Origin: Pseudomonadota bacterium | GTDB taxonomy: Bacteria > Pseudomonadota > Gammaproteobacteria > Burkholderiales > Burkholderiaceae_C | DNA length: 6,671 nt | Reading direction: 5' to 3' | Assembly (NCBI GenBank): GCA_023396625.1 | Contig: JAEWVY010000349.1 | Span: 1 to 6,671, forward strand | Shown here: piece by piece, positions 1-4,909 of the stretch | Position numbering within the stretch: the first letter of the stretch is position 1 | Layout: each line of letters starts with the position of its first letter | Translations under genes and position numbers: made by a program | Notes under the pieces: model-generated | What the model saw: the letters and a program-made list of their open reading frames with translations, nothing else | Told to the model about the DNA's origin: nothing | Databases searched by the model: none

Positions 1-1
1 G

Positions 2-322
2 CTGGACATTGAGGAACTGACGGAGGAAAGCATCGCGCAGGCCGTGGATGCGAAGATGGCGGCGCGGCTGTCTGAGGTGCTGGGGGTGGAGGTTTCGACG
101 GTGCTGGACGCTGAAACACTGAAAGAGGAGGTCAAGGCGGGGGCACTTGAGGCGATCCAATCCGGGCGGGCAACAAAGTTGATCAGCGCGGCGATGATTC
201 GGGCCGTCAGGGCGGCGGCAACGTGGAAGAGGGCGGGCGTGCCAGTGGATGAGCGGCGAAAGTATTTGCAGCGCTGGTACGCGAAAAAATACCGTCGGAC
301 GCATCGGCAGGTGTGGGGATGA
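2..322 (+). CDS. Hypothetical protein with basic C terminus, 5' end cut by the window
   Basis: The reading frame is open to the left edge (LDIEELTEESIAQAVDAKM...), so the start is not visible. An internal GTG at 44 has a GGAGG 17 bases upstream, too far to be convincing. I do not recognise the family. The visible 106 residues are Ala/Glu-rich and probably helical. They end in a strongly basic, aromatic segment (RRKYLQRWYAKKYRRTHRQ), as seen in nucleic-acid-binding or virion-associated tails, although that reading is only inference. No signal peptide or membrane segment is visible. The stop codon (TGA, 320-322) lies 11 bases before the HU-like gene and overlaps its ribosome binding site, so the two are probably one transcription unit and translationally coupled. 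Confidence 0.7.
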   Translation: MDIEELTEESIAQAVDAKMAARLSEVLGVEVSTVLDAETLKEEVKAGALEAIQSGRATKLISAAMIRAVRAAATWKRAGVPVDERRKYLQRWYAKKYRRTHRQVWG

Positions 323-333
323 GGGGGATGTGA

Positions 334-609
334 ATGAACAGCAAAAGTCTGAGGGTTGAACTGTCTGAACTGTCAGGGATACCGGAATACAAGATAGAGG
401 CGATGCTTTCGCATCTGGTGAAGGTCATTGAGGCGGAGACGGGCCGGGGTGGGACGGTTGATCTACAGCGGCTGGGGACGTTCAAGGGGCATGCCGTGCG
501 GGCCAAGACAATGAAGAATTTGAGGGACGGCGACGGCGTAAAAACCATGAATTTGCCGGCAAGGAAGAAGTTGAAGTTTGTGCCGTATGAGTCAAAGAAA
601 TTCATCTAG
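334..609 (+). CDS. Divergent HU/IHF-family DNA-binding protein
   Basis: This 91-residue protein has the length and layout of HU/IHF. It has an N-terminal helical half (about 1-35), then VDLQRLGTFK (42-51), which aligns with the VxLxGFGTF hallmark of HU, then a basic arm (53-79) and a C-terminal LKFVPYESKKF (80-90) matching the F-x-x-G-K-x-L-K end of HU. The family forms dimers that wrap or bend DNA; here the likely role is packaging, transcription control or replication of the element. The arm is unusual: where HU has GRNPxTG, this protein reads MKNLRDGDG (60-68), so the DNA-intercalating proline is replaced by Leu63. The start is supported by GAGGGGG at 321-327, six bases before the ATG. It follows the gene at 2-322 by 11 bases. 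Confidence 0.8.
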   Translation: MNSKSLRVELSELSGIPEYKIEAMLSHLVKVIEAETGRGGTVDLQRLGTFKGHAVRAKTMKNLRDGDGVKTMNLPARKKLKFVPYESKKFI

Positions 610-627
610 AAAATGCCTTCCTGCGGT

Positions 628-724
628 TATGGATAACGGGAGTGAAAAAAGGCCCTTCTAGGGCATCATCTGATGGATAACCTGTGGGGCAATTGCAATG
701 AAGAGGCACCATCTGATGGATAAC
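628..724 (+). repeat. Three DnaA-box-like direct repeats, period 43-44
   Basis: ATGGATAAC occurs at 629-637, 673-681 and 716-724, at spacings of 44 and 43 bases (about four helical turns, so on the same face of DNA). Copies two and three match over 19 of 20 bases (662-681 and 705-724). Copies one and three share ATGGATAACGG. Read on the minus strand the cores are TTATCCATA (copy 1) and TTATCCATC (copies 2 and 3), against the DnaA box TTATCCACA: 8/9 and 7/9. They could be iterons, weak DnaA boxes or an operator for an element-encoded protein. Confidence 0.6.
645..664 (-). terminator. Rho-independent terminator, minus strand
   Basis: On the minus strand, GCCCT (664-660), loop AGA, AGGGC (656-652), then one C and a run of six T (650-645). 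The five-base-pair stem followed by T6 is a good factor-independent terminator for leftward transcription. It has no T tract on the plus strand, so it does not clearly end the HU-like gene 40 bases upstream. No convincing minus-strand gene lies just to its right, so the transcript it would end is unexplained. Confidence 0.5.
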
Positions 725-844
725 GGTGAAAGCTGCATCAAAAGAATGATTGTTCGCGTCAGGTCAGGGTTTGGCGTGACTTGAATTTCTTTCGGCTGGA
801 CGTTGAGCGATGGGGGAAGCAGTCACTTGAATGCGGACTGAAAA

Positions 845-854
845 ACAACGTTGT
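845..854. promoter_or_regulatory. 10-base perfect palindrome, possible operator
   Basis: ACAACGTTGT is a perfect palindrome. Its right half continues as GTTGTGA (850-856), and the same heptamer occurs at 1776-1782, 14 bases upstream of the regulator gene's start codon. A shared operator half-site for that regulator is conceivable but unsupported beyond the match. Confidence 0.25.
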
Positions 855-866
855 GAAAAGAACCGG

Positions 867-886
867 AAAAACCCGTGGGAACGGGT
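867..886 (-). terminator. Possible rho-independent terminator, minus strand
   Basis: ACCCGT (871-876), loop GGGA, ACGGGT (881-886) form a perfect six-base-pair stem. Read on the minus strand it is followed by TTTT (870-867), then CC. The short T run makes it weaker than the hairpin at 645-664. On the plus strand it is followed by GAAAAATTC, so it would not terminate rightward transcription. Confidence 0.35.
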
Positions 887-971
887 GAAAAATTCTGTGT
901 TTTTGCATGTCACTGCAATTGCCCCGTGAAACCGAGGGCCGACACGCTGTAGGATGGATTCGGTCAGATGT

Positions 972-1050
972 GGGGCGTAGCGGGAAGTCGAATCGCTGCG
1001 CTTGACGCATAAATTTGGCGCAGATTGTGACGGGGCGCTAAGTCGAAATC
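972..1050 (+). repeat. Imperfect direct repeat upstream of the secreted-protein gene
   Basis: GGGGCG followed shortly by AAGTCGAATC (973-994) recurs as GGGGCG followed by AAGTCGAAATC (1032-1050), with small length differences. The second copy lies about 37 bases before the start of the gene at 1087, so it may sit in that gene's promoter or leader. The spacing between the AAGTCGAA cores is 55 bases. Confidence 0.3.
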
Positions 1051-1086
1051 AGTTCGTTTTATTCAATGAAATATAGAGGGGGTGGT

Positions 1087-1347
1087 ATGTCTCATTTAGT
1101 GCGGTTGTTCTTGGTGTCGGCGCTTGTGGTGCCGGGCTTCGCGGCGGCGACGCCGGGCGGCGTAGATACGTCTGGATGCCATGATTCAAAGAAAATCGGG
1201 TATCACTGCCATCCAGAGCGCGCGGGGGCCGGCGCTGGATCGTCGCGCCATGCCAGCGGAGAAACTGTCAGTGATCGGGACAGGCGCATGAAGCGGGAAT
1301 GCAAGGGCCGGGCGAATGCCGGCGCTTGTGCGGGCTACGGCGGCTGA
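1087..1347 (+). CDS. Small secreted Cys/His protein with YHCH motif
   Basis: An 86-residue protein. Residues 1-21 form a Sec signal peptide (R6, hydrophobic 7-18, FAAA before a likely cleavage near 21/22). The mature part has GCHDSKKIGYHCH (30-42) and a C-terminal KRECKGRANAGACAGYG (69-85). The four cysteines are C31, C41, C72 and C81, with H32, H40 and H42 nearby, so disulfides or metal binding are plausible. The G-C-H...Y-H-C-H pattern recurs in small exported bacterial proteins, sometimes beside nuclease domains, but I know no established function and assign none. The ATG at 1087 is chosen over the in-frame ATG at 1066 because GAGGGGG (1076-1082) lies four bases before it and the signal peptide then starts properly. 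It may be cargo of the element. It converges on the regulator gene with one base between stops. Confidence 0.75.
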   Translation: MSHLVRLFLVSALVVPGFAAATPGGVDTSGCHDSKKIGYHCHPERAGAGAGSSRHASGETVSDRDRRMKRECKGRANAGACAGYGG

Positions 1348-1348
1348 A

Positions 1349-1762
1349 TCAGCGAAATAAAGGCGGGCGGCGCGGGCTGTCGAACGCCGGATCATTCATG
1401 GGAATTTCTCGGGCCGTGCTGGCTTGCTTGACGGCGGCAAGTTCAAGCCGGAGGGCTTCAATTGTGGATCGCATGCGAGCGATTTCAATTTCGCATGAGG
1501 CCGCGTAGCTTCGGGCTAGTGTCTCGCCATATTCGCTGTGCGCGCTGGTGACAGAGCGGCCTAGGTGGGATTCGTGCCACACGGCAATGACGGCGGCGCG
1601 TGGGGGCTCGCGCTTGCCGGTGAGCCATGCGCGAATGCTCTGTGGTGAAACGTCAAGGAATCCGGCTAGATCGTCAATCCGCGTTGCTGACGGTAGCGGT
1701 AGAGCATCGACGGCTCGCCTAAAAAAATCACTCCCTGCGAGTCTTTCAGCGAAGAACTTCAT
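1349..1762 (-). CDS. Helix-turn-helix regulator with C-terminal coiled coil, phage type
   Basis: A 137-residue protein. Residues 29-55 read IDDLAGFLDVSPQSIRAWLTGKREPPR, a clear helix-turn-helix in which SPQSIRAWL is the recognition helix. It continues with VWHESHLGRS (61-70), and residues 91-113 are an Arg/Glu/Leu-rich helix suited to a coiled coil and dimerisation. The C terminus (NDPAFDSPRRPPLF) is likely unstructured. Proteins of this build are common as repressor or control genes of small Burkholderiales and Xanthomonadales phages (family knowledge, not checked here). The ATG at 1762 is preferred over the upstream GTG at 1771 because AAGG (1774-1771) precedes it with an eight-base spacer. 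It is the last element gene before the dif-like site, which lies 68 bases upstream of its start. Confidence 0.75.
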   Translation of the reverse strand: MKFFAERLAGSDFFRRAVDALPLPSATRIDDLAGFLDVSPQSIRAWLTGKREPPRAAVIAVWHESHLGRSVTSAHSEYGETLARSYAASCEIEIARMRSTIEALRLELAAVKQASTAREIPMNDPAFDSPRRPPLFR

Positions 1763-1829
1763 AGCACGCACCTTAGTTGTGATATAGTCCGGTCGCTTTC
1801 TTCGTTGGCTGCTATCGGTCCCGTGTATT

Positions 1830-1857
1830 ACTTAACATAATATACATCGTATGAAGT
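1830..1857 (-). other. dif-like Xer recombination site, probable attachment junction
   Basis: Read on the minus strand: left arm ACTTCATACGA (1857-1847), centre TGTATA (1846-1841), right arm TTATGTTAAGT (1840-1830). E. coli dif has arms GGTGCGCATAA (XerC) and TTATGTTAAAT (XerD) around TGTATA. The centre is identical, the XerD arm matches 10/11, and 16 consecutive bases are shared (1832-1847). The XerC arm matches only about 4/11 to E. coli. Alternatively the left arm ends at CATA and the centre is about 8 bases, as in the plasmid site cer. Because it separates phage-like genes from conserved chromosome, it is most likely an attachment site of an element that uses host XerC/XerD. It could also be the chromosomal dif of this strain. 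Confidence 0.75.
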
Positions 1858-1868
1858 TAAAACGATGT
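1844..1868. repeat. Inverted repeat overlapping the dif-like site
   Basis: ACATCGT (1844-1850) and ACGATGT (1862-1868) are exact reverse complements around an 11-base loop. One arm begins inside the central hexamer of the dif-like site. Single-stranded phages such as CTX of Vibrio cholerae present Xer sites as folded hairpins, so a fold here may matter. It is not a good terminator for the ankyrin gene, as no T run follows on the minus strand. Confidence 0.4.
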
Positions 1869-1919
1869 GGTGAATACTTGTCAAGAGCCCAGCCCGGTAC
1901 CTCATCGGCTGATCGAGAT

Positions 1920-2591
1920 CTACCACTTTCCTTTTGGCTGCCGGGCGCGGATGGCTTCCGCGATGAGGTCCGCTGCCGTGCCTCGATTCACTCCCTGGGC
2001 GAAATCGATGGCTGTCATGCCGAGGTCATTCCTTGGCATCGGGTCGGCGCCTTCTTCCAGCAGAAGGCGGACAGCTTCGTCCGATCCATAGCGGGCCGCC
2101 ATCATGAGTGGCGTGGTGTTGTTCGGTGACGCCGCGTCGATATAGGCGTGATTCTCAAGCAAGAGGCGCATGACCTCGATCTGGCCACGACTGGCTGCAT
2201 AGTGAAGCGGCGTCCATCCGGGCTTGTTGACATCGGCGCCACGGGCGATCAGTCGTTTCACCATGTCGATCTGCCCCTGAATGGATGCGATCATCAACGG
2301 ACTTTCATCCTGCGCTGTTCGTGTCTCCACTTGGGTCGAGGGCCAGTCAATGAGAACAGCGGCCACCTTGGGTGACGGCTCCCGAACGGCGATGAACATC
2401 GCGCTCAAGCCTTTGGCGTCGGGCGTGTTCGGGTCGAACCCCCTTTGCAGCAGATTTCGAACGGTCTGCGCATCATCTTGTCGCACTGCGGCGAAAAAAT
2501 CATCATATGCGCCAGCGTGGGCGCAAGCTCCTGCCAACAGGAACACCAGAGAAAAAACTCGCCGGCGAAGGTTCATCATGGGATGGCTCAT
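1920..2591 (-). CDS. Exported ankyrin-repeat protein
   Basis: A 223-residue protein. The N terminus has an Arg-rich start (R9-R11), a hydrophobic core (12-22) and AHA (24-26) before GAYDD, giving a Sec signal peptide cleaved near 26/27. C23 is not in a proper lipobox, so it is probably soluble in the periplasm. From about residue 29 there are five to six ankyrin repeats. The clearest are SPLMIASIQGQIDMVKRL (from 96), TPLHYAASRGQIEVMRLL (from 127) and TPLMMAARYGSDEAVRLL (from 160). Ankyrin repeats bind other proteins; the partner cannot be told. The start ATG overlaps the tatD stop (ATGA), so translation is coupled to tatD. Starts at residues 5 and 6 would also keep the signal peptide. It is the last gene of the leftward cluster, and no clear terminator follows. 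Confidence 0.88.
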   Translation of the reverse strand: MSHPMMNLRRRVFSLVFLLAGACAHAGAYDDFFAAVRQDDAQTVRNLLQRGFDPNTPDAKGLSAMFIAVREPSPKVAAVLIDWPSTQVETRTAQDESPLMIASIQGQIDMVKRLIARGADVNKPGWTPLHYAASRGQIEVMRLLLENHAYIDAASPNNTTPLMMAARYGSDEAVRLLLEEGADPMPRNDLGMTAIDFAQGVNRGTAADLIAEAIRARQPKGKW

Positions 2592-3394
2592 GCACGCGGT
2601 TGGAAAAACAGGTGCTCGAAGTTCGCGCTCGTCAGCTGTGCGATCTCTTCCACGGTTTGCTTTCGCACTTCGGCAAGCTGCCGTGCCACCCAGGGCACAT
2701 ACGCCGGGGTGTTGATTTTCCCTCGGTACGGGACGGGTGCCAGATAAGGACTGTCGGTCTCGATGAGCAGCCGGTCGGCGGGAACGAAGGCCGCGATGTC
2801 GCGCAGATGCTGGGCATTCTTGAACGTCAGGATTCCGGAAAAAGAAATGTAATACCCCAAATCAAGCGCTGCACGGGCAACTTCCCGTGTTTCGGTAAAA
2901 CAATGAAATACGCCACCGGCCGCCCCGACGTTCCCGGTTTCGCCCTCCTCCCGCAGAATTGCCAGGGTGTCGGCGGAAGCGCTTCGGGTATGAATCACCA
3001 GCGGCAGGGTTGCCTGGCGTGCCGCGCGGATGTGGGTCCGGAACCGGGCACGTTGCCACTCGAGATCGGCGATGGATCGCCCCCCCTTGCGAGACTCCAT
3101 CTGGTAGTAGTCCAGCCCGGTTTCACCGATCGCGAGGACCTTGGGCAAGCGGGCCAGAGTCACCAGCTGTTCCACCGAGGGTTCGGTGACGCCTTCGTTG
3201 TCGGGATGCACACCAACCGTCGCCCAGAAGTTGTCATGCGCCAGTGCCAAGGCCTGCACTTCGGGAAATTCTTCCATCGTGGTGCAGATGCACAGGGCTC
3301 GACTGACGCCTGCGTCACGCATCGCCACGCGAATTTCCGGCAGCTGTGCCTTCAGTTCAGGGAAACTCAGATGGCAATGCGAATCTGTAAACAT
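2588..3394 (-). CDS. tatD: TatD-family metal-dependent deoxyribonuclease
   Basis: A 268-residue protein, the usual length for the family. All metal-site motifs of this TIM-barrel hydrolase are present: DSHCH (H6, H8), GVHPD (61-65), GETGLDYY with E91, VIHTR with H135, FHCF with H164 and ETDSPYLAP with D214. The family hydrolyses DNA ends (3'-5' exonuclease) and takes part in DNA repair and DNA turnover; the naming link to twin-arginine transport is historical. I cannot separate the paralogues TatD, YcfH and YjjV by eye, and the place next to holB/pilZ is that of the ycfH-type copy. It lies 112 bases downstream of pilZ, across a very GC-rich gap without a T-tailed hairpin, and has no strong ribosome binding site. 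It is coupled to the ankyrin gene by an ATGA overlap. Confidence 0.93.
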   Translation of the reverse strand: MFTDSHCHLSFPELKAQLPEIRVAMRDAGVSRALCICTTMEEFPEVQALALAHDNFWATVGVHPDNEGVTEPSVEQLVTLARLPKVLAIGETGLDYYQMESRKGGRSIADLEWQRARFRTHIRAARQATLPLVIHTRSASADTLAILREEGETGNVGAAGGVFHCFTETREVARAALDLGYYISFSGILTFKNAQHLRDIAAFVPADRLLIETDSPYLAPVPYRGKINTPAYVPWVARQLAEVRKQTVEEIAQLTSANFEHLFFQPRA

Positions 3395-3506
3395 CGGTTC
3401 AGGCGGTGCAGCCGGTGATCGGTGCGTGAGTTAATTGGGCGCGGCCCCCTCCCCCGGGGTCCAGAGGGCTGCGCAGGCCCGGCCCGCGGCGGGTGCAGGC
3501 CAGGGC

Positions 3507-3869
3507 TCAGATGGTTTGCGTCGGCCGATCCGAGGCAAGGTGTGAGCCGAGGATCTCTTCGATTTTGAGCTTCAACTGACGCGATTTGTCATCTGAGGGA
3601 AAACGCACCCCGACCCCTTGTGTCCGGTTGCCCGTGGCGCGCGCGGGGGTGATCCACGCGACTTTGCCTGCCACAGGATATCGCTGGGGCTCATCGGGCA
3701 ATGTCATGAGCAGATACACGTCGTCGCCCAGCCGGTAGTCCCGGTTTGTTGGAATGAAAATGCCCCCGTCGATAAACAAGGGAATGTAGGCGGCATACAG
3801 TGCCGCCCTTTCCTTGATGGCCAGCTGGATGACACTGGGACGATGGGTGGAAGGTTGCGGAGTGCTCAT
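3507..3869 (-). CDS. pilZ: Type IV pilus assembly protein PilZ
   Basis: A 120-residue PilZ-domain protein. The core runs from about 12 to 95: IQLAIKERAALYAAYIPLF (14-32), then FIDGGIFIPT (32-41), LGDDVYLLMTLP (47-58), VAGKVAWITP (66-75) and GVGVRF (85-90). The usual c-di-GMP motifs (RxxxR and D/NxSxxG) are missing: the loop reads DGGIF, not NxSxxG. This matches the founding PilZ of Pseudomonas type IV pili, which does not bind c-di-GMP itself and acts with the ATPase PilB and FimX-type proteins at the pilus base. The place between holB and tatD is the same as in Pseudomonas. The ATG at 3869 gives the expected length and lies 26 bases after the holB stop; a longer in-frame start at 4007 would run deep into holB and is unlikely. 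No strong ribosome binding site is visible. Confidence 0.9.
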   Translation of the reverse strand: MSTPQPSTHRPSVIQLAIKERAALYAAYIPLFIDGGIFIPTNRDYRLGDDVYLLMTLPDEPQRYPVAGKVAWITPARATGNRTQGVGVRFPSDDKSRQLKLKIEEILGSHLASDRPTQTI

Positions 3870-3895
3870 GGGTCGGGGCGGAATGAGTGCACAGT

Positions 3896-4909
3896 TTAGG
3901 GCAAACGGAGCACGCTGTGGGCCTGCGCGACGAGCGCTTCGAGCGCCAGACCGGGGTTGAAGGGATGCTCCGCTGTCCGGGCGGCCTGGCTCAGAGACCG
4001 GGACCATGCCGTCAAGGCGGTGAGGGAGGGACCCGGCCCTGACGGGAGTTCGTCGGGCGCAAAAAAGCGGGGCTCGGCGCCGCAGGCACGTGCCAGCAGG
4101 TCATGGCAGAGTTTCTGCAAGGCGTCGATGGACTGCGCCAGCGTGAAGCTGGCGAGTGCCGCAGTGTCGCCGCGGCCCACGGCGCGCGGCAACGCAGCCC
4201 AGGCGAGGGCATCGTGCCCGGCCCGCGCGAAAGCAAGGGCCGCTTCGGGCCGGCCGCCAGCCGCACGCAACTGACCCTTCGCCTGCTTGCCATCCAGGCC
4301 TTGCGCCTGCAGCCAGGCCAGTGCCGCCTCTTCCGCGGGCCACATCATGGTGTGGGGAAGGCAGCGGCTGCGAAGGGTCGGGAGAAGCTGATGCGCGGCC
4401 TCGCTCGCCAGCACGAATTTCACGTCCCCTGGCGGCTCTTCCAATGTTTTGAGCAGGGCATTTGCGGCGACGTGGTTCATGCGTTCAGCCGGATAGACCA
4501 GCACCACCTTGCCGCGCCCCCGCGCACTCGTGCGCTGTGCAAATTCAATGGTTTCGCGCAGAGCGTCCACGCGGATCTCCCGGCTGGGTTTGCGCTTTTT
4601 CTCATCGATTTCGGCCTGGGCCTTTTCAGCCAGTGGCCAGTGGCGCGCCAGCATCTCCGTCTCCGGCATCAGCACGGCCAGATCGGCGTGCGTGCGCACG
4701 GCAATCGCGTGACAGCTGCCGCAGTGGCCACATGCGCGTTCAGGCCCCGGTTGTTCACACAGCCAGGCGCATGCCAGTGCCAGGGCCAAATCGTATTGGC
4801 CCAGCCCCGACGGGCCTTGCAGCAGCCAGGCGTGACCACGCTGGGTTTGCAGTCGACGCACCTGGGAGGCGATCCAGGGGGCGAGTGGCGTCTCGTGCGC
4901 GGCGTTCAT
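3896..4909 (-). CDS. holB: DNA polymerase III subunit delta'
   Basis: A 337-residue subunit of the clamp loader, which opens and loads the beta sliding clamp at primed sites. The AAA+ fold is visible with typical delta' decay: the P-loop reads GPSGLGQYD (32-40), lacking the Lys-Ser/Thr needed for ATP, and the Walker B position reads VVLVYPAERMN (135-145). The four zinc ligands are C51, C60, C63 and C66. The sensor 1 region is followed by LRSRC (179-183), where R182 is the SRC arginine finger acting on the neighbouring ATP site. Residues after about 200 form the lid and collar, which are less conserved. The ATG overlaps the tmk stop (ATGA), so the two are translationally coupled; pilZ follows after 26 bases. 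Confidence 0.95.
   Translation of the reverse strand: MNAAHETPLAPWIASQVRRLQTQRGHAWLLQGPSGLGQYDLALALACAWLCEQPGPERACGHCGSCHAIAVRTHADLAVLMPETEMLARHWPLAEKAQAEIDEKKRKPSREIRVDALRETIEFAQRTSARGRGKVVLVYPAERMNHVAANALLKTLEEPPGDVKFVLASEAAHQLLPTLRSRCLPHTMMWPAEEAALAWLQAQGLDGKQAKGQLRAAGGRPEAALAFARAGHDALAWAALPRAVGRGDTAALASFTLAQSIDALQKLCHDLLARACGAEPRFFAPDELPSGPGPSLTALTAWSRSLSQAARTAEHPFNPGLALEALVAQAHSVLRLP

Larger units (their letters stand above)
686..925. repeat. 12-base inverted repeat with 216-base spacer
   Basis: GGGGCAATTGCA (686-697) and TGCAATTGCCCC (914-925) are exact reverse complements; one mismatch extends the match to 15 bases (686-700 and 911-925). Each arm contains the palindrome GCAATTGC, so each alone could bind a dimeric protein. 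Possible roles are an operator pair that loops the intervening DNA, or a structural element of an origin. This is an inference from symmetry only. Confidence 0.45.
610..1086. other. 477-base gene-poor interval, probable control/origin region
   Basis: No convincing gene lies here. It contains three DnaA-box-like direct repeats (629-724), two hairpins oriented as minus-strand terminators (645-664 and 867-886), a 12-base inverted repeat (686-697 with 914-925), a 10-base palindrome (845-854), the octamer ACTTGAAT twice (779-786 and 825-832), and an AAGTCGAA-containing repeat before the next gene. A weak -35-like TTGACG at 1002-1007 has no good -10 partner at normal spacing. The density of repeats suggests replication or regulation rather than decayed coding sequence. 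Confidence 0.55.
1..1857. mobile_element. Right end of a probable Xer-integrated prophage or island (partial)
   Basis: The boundary is inferred. The stretch holds small genes of phage character: a basic protein, an HU-like protein, a small secreted protein and a helix-turn-helix regulator. It has a long gene-poor interval rich in repeats and a visibly lower GC content than the chromosomal genes to its right. It ends at a dif-like site at 1830-1857, after which conserved chromosomal genes begin with the ankyrin gene that overlaps tatD. No integrase or transposase is visible, which fits an element that borrows the host XerC/XerD. The other end lies outside the window. Filamentous phages, their satellites and some genomic islands use this strategy; I cannot tell which applies here. 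Confidence 0.5.

Noticed and set aside
759..1010. Open frame of 83 codons on the minus strand in the gene-poor interval
   Set aside because: The composition is Ser/Pro/Arg/Phe-rich without any domain, the hairpin at 867-886 lies inside it, and no ribosome binding site stands out. It is most likely chance, although a short leftward transcript is possible.
1002..1029. Second dif-like site suggested by CGCATAA at 1006-1012
   Set aside because: Only the inner part of a XerC arm matches; the following centre (ATTTGG) and arm (CGCAGATTGTG) do not resemble dif.
1066..1086. Earlier ATG start for the secreted-protein gene
   Set aside because: It would add MKYRGGG before the signal peptide and place the GAGGGGG ribosome binding site inside the coding sequence.
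1890..1922. Adapter or vector remnant suggested by CGAGATCTACC near the ankyrin stop
   Set aside because: The likeness to a sequencing adapter covers only a few bases and the sequence runs without a break into the ankyrin gene.
1851..3418. Long plus-strand open frames opposite the ankyrin and tatD genes
   Set aside because: They are shadows of high-GC genes on the other strand; the minus-strand proteins have full family motifs.
3440..3500. GC-rich symmetry between pilZ and tatD as a terminator
   Set aside because: Stems such as CCCGC/GCGGG have almost no loop and no T run follows on either strand.
3870..4007. N-terminal extension of PilZ to 166 residues
   Set aside because: The extension overlaps the 3' end of holB and is Pro/Arg-rich; the 120-residue form matches the normal length of PilZ.
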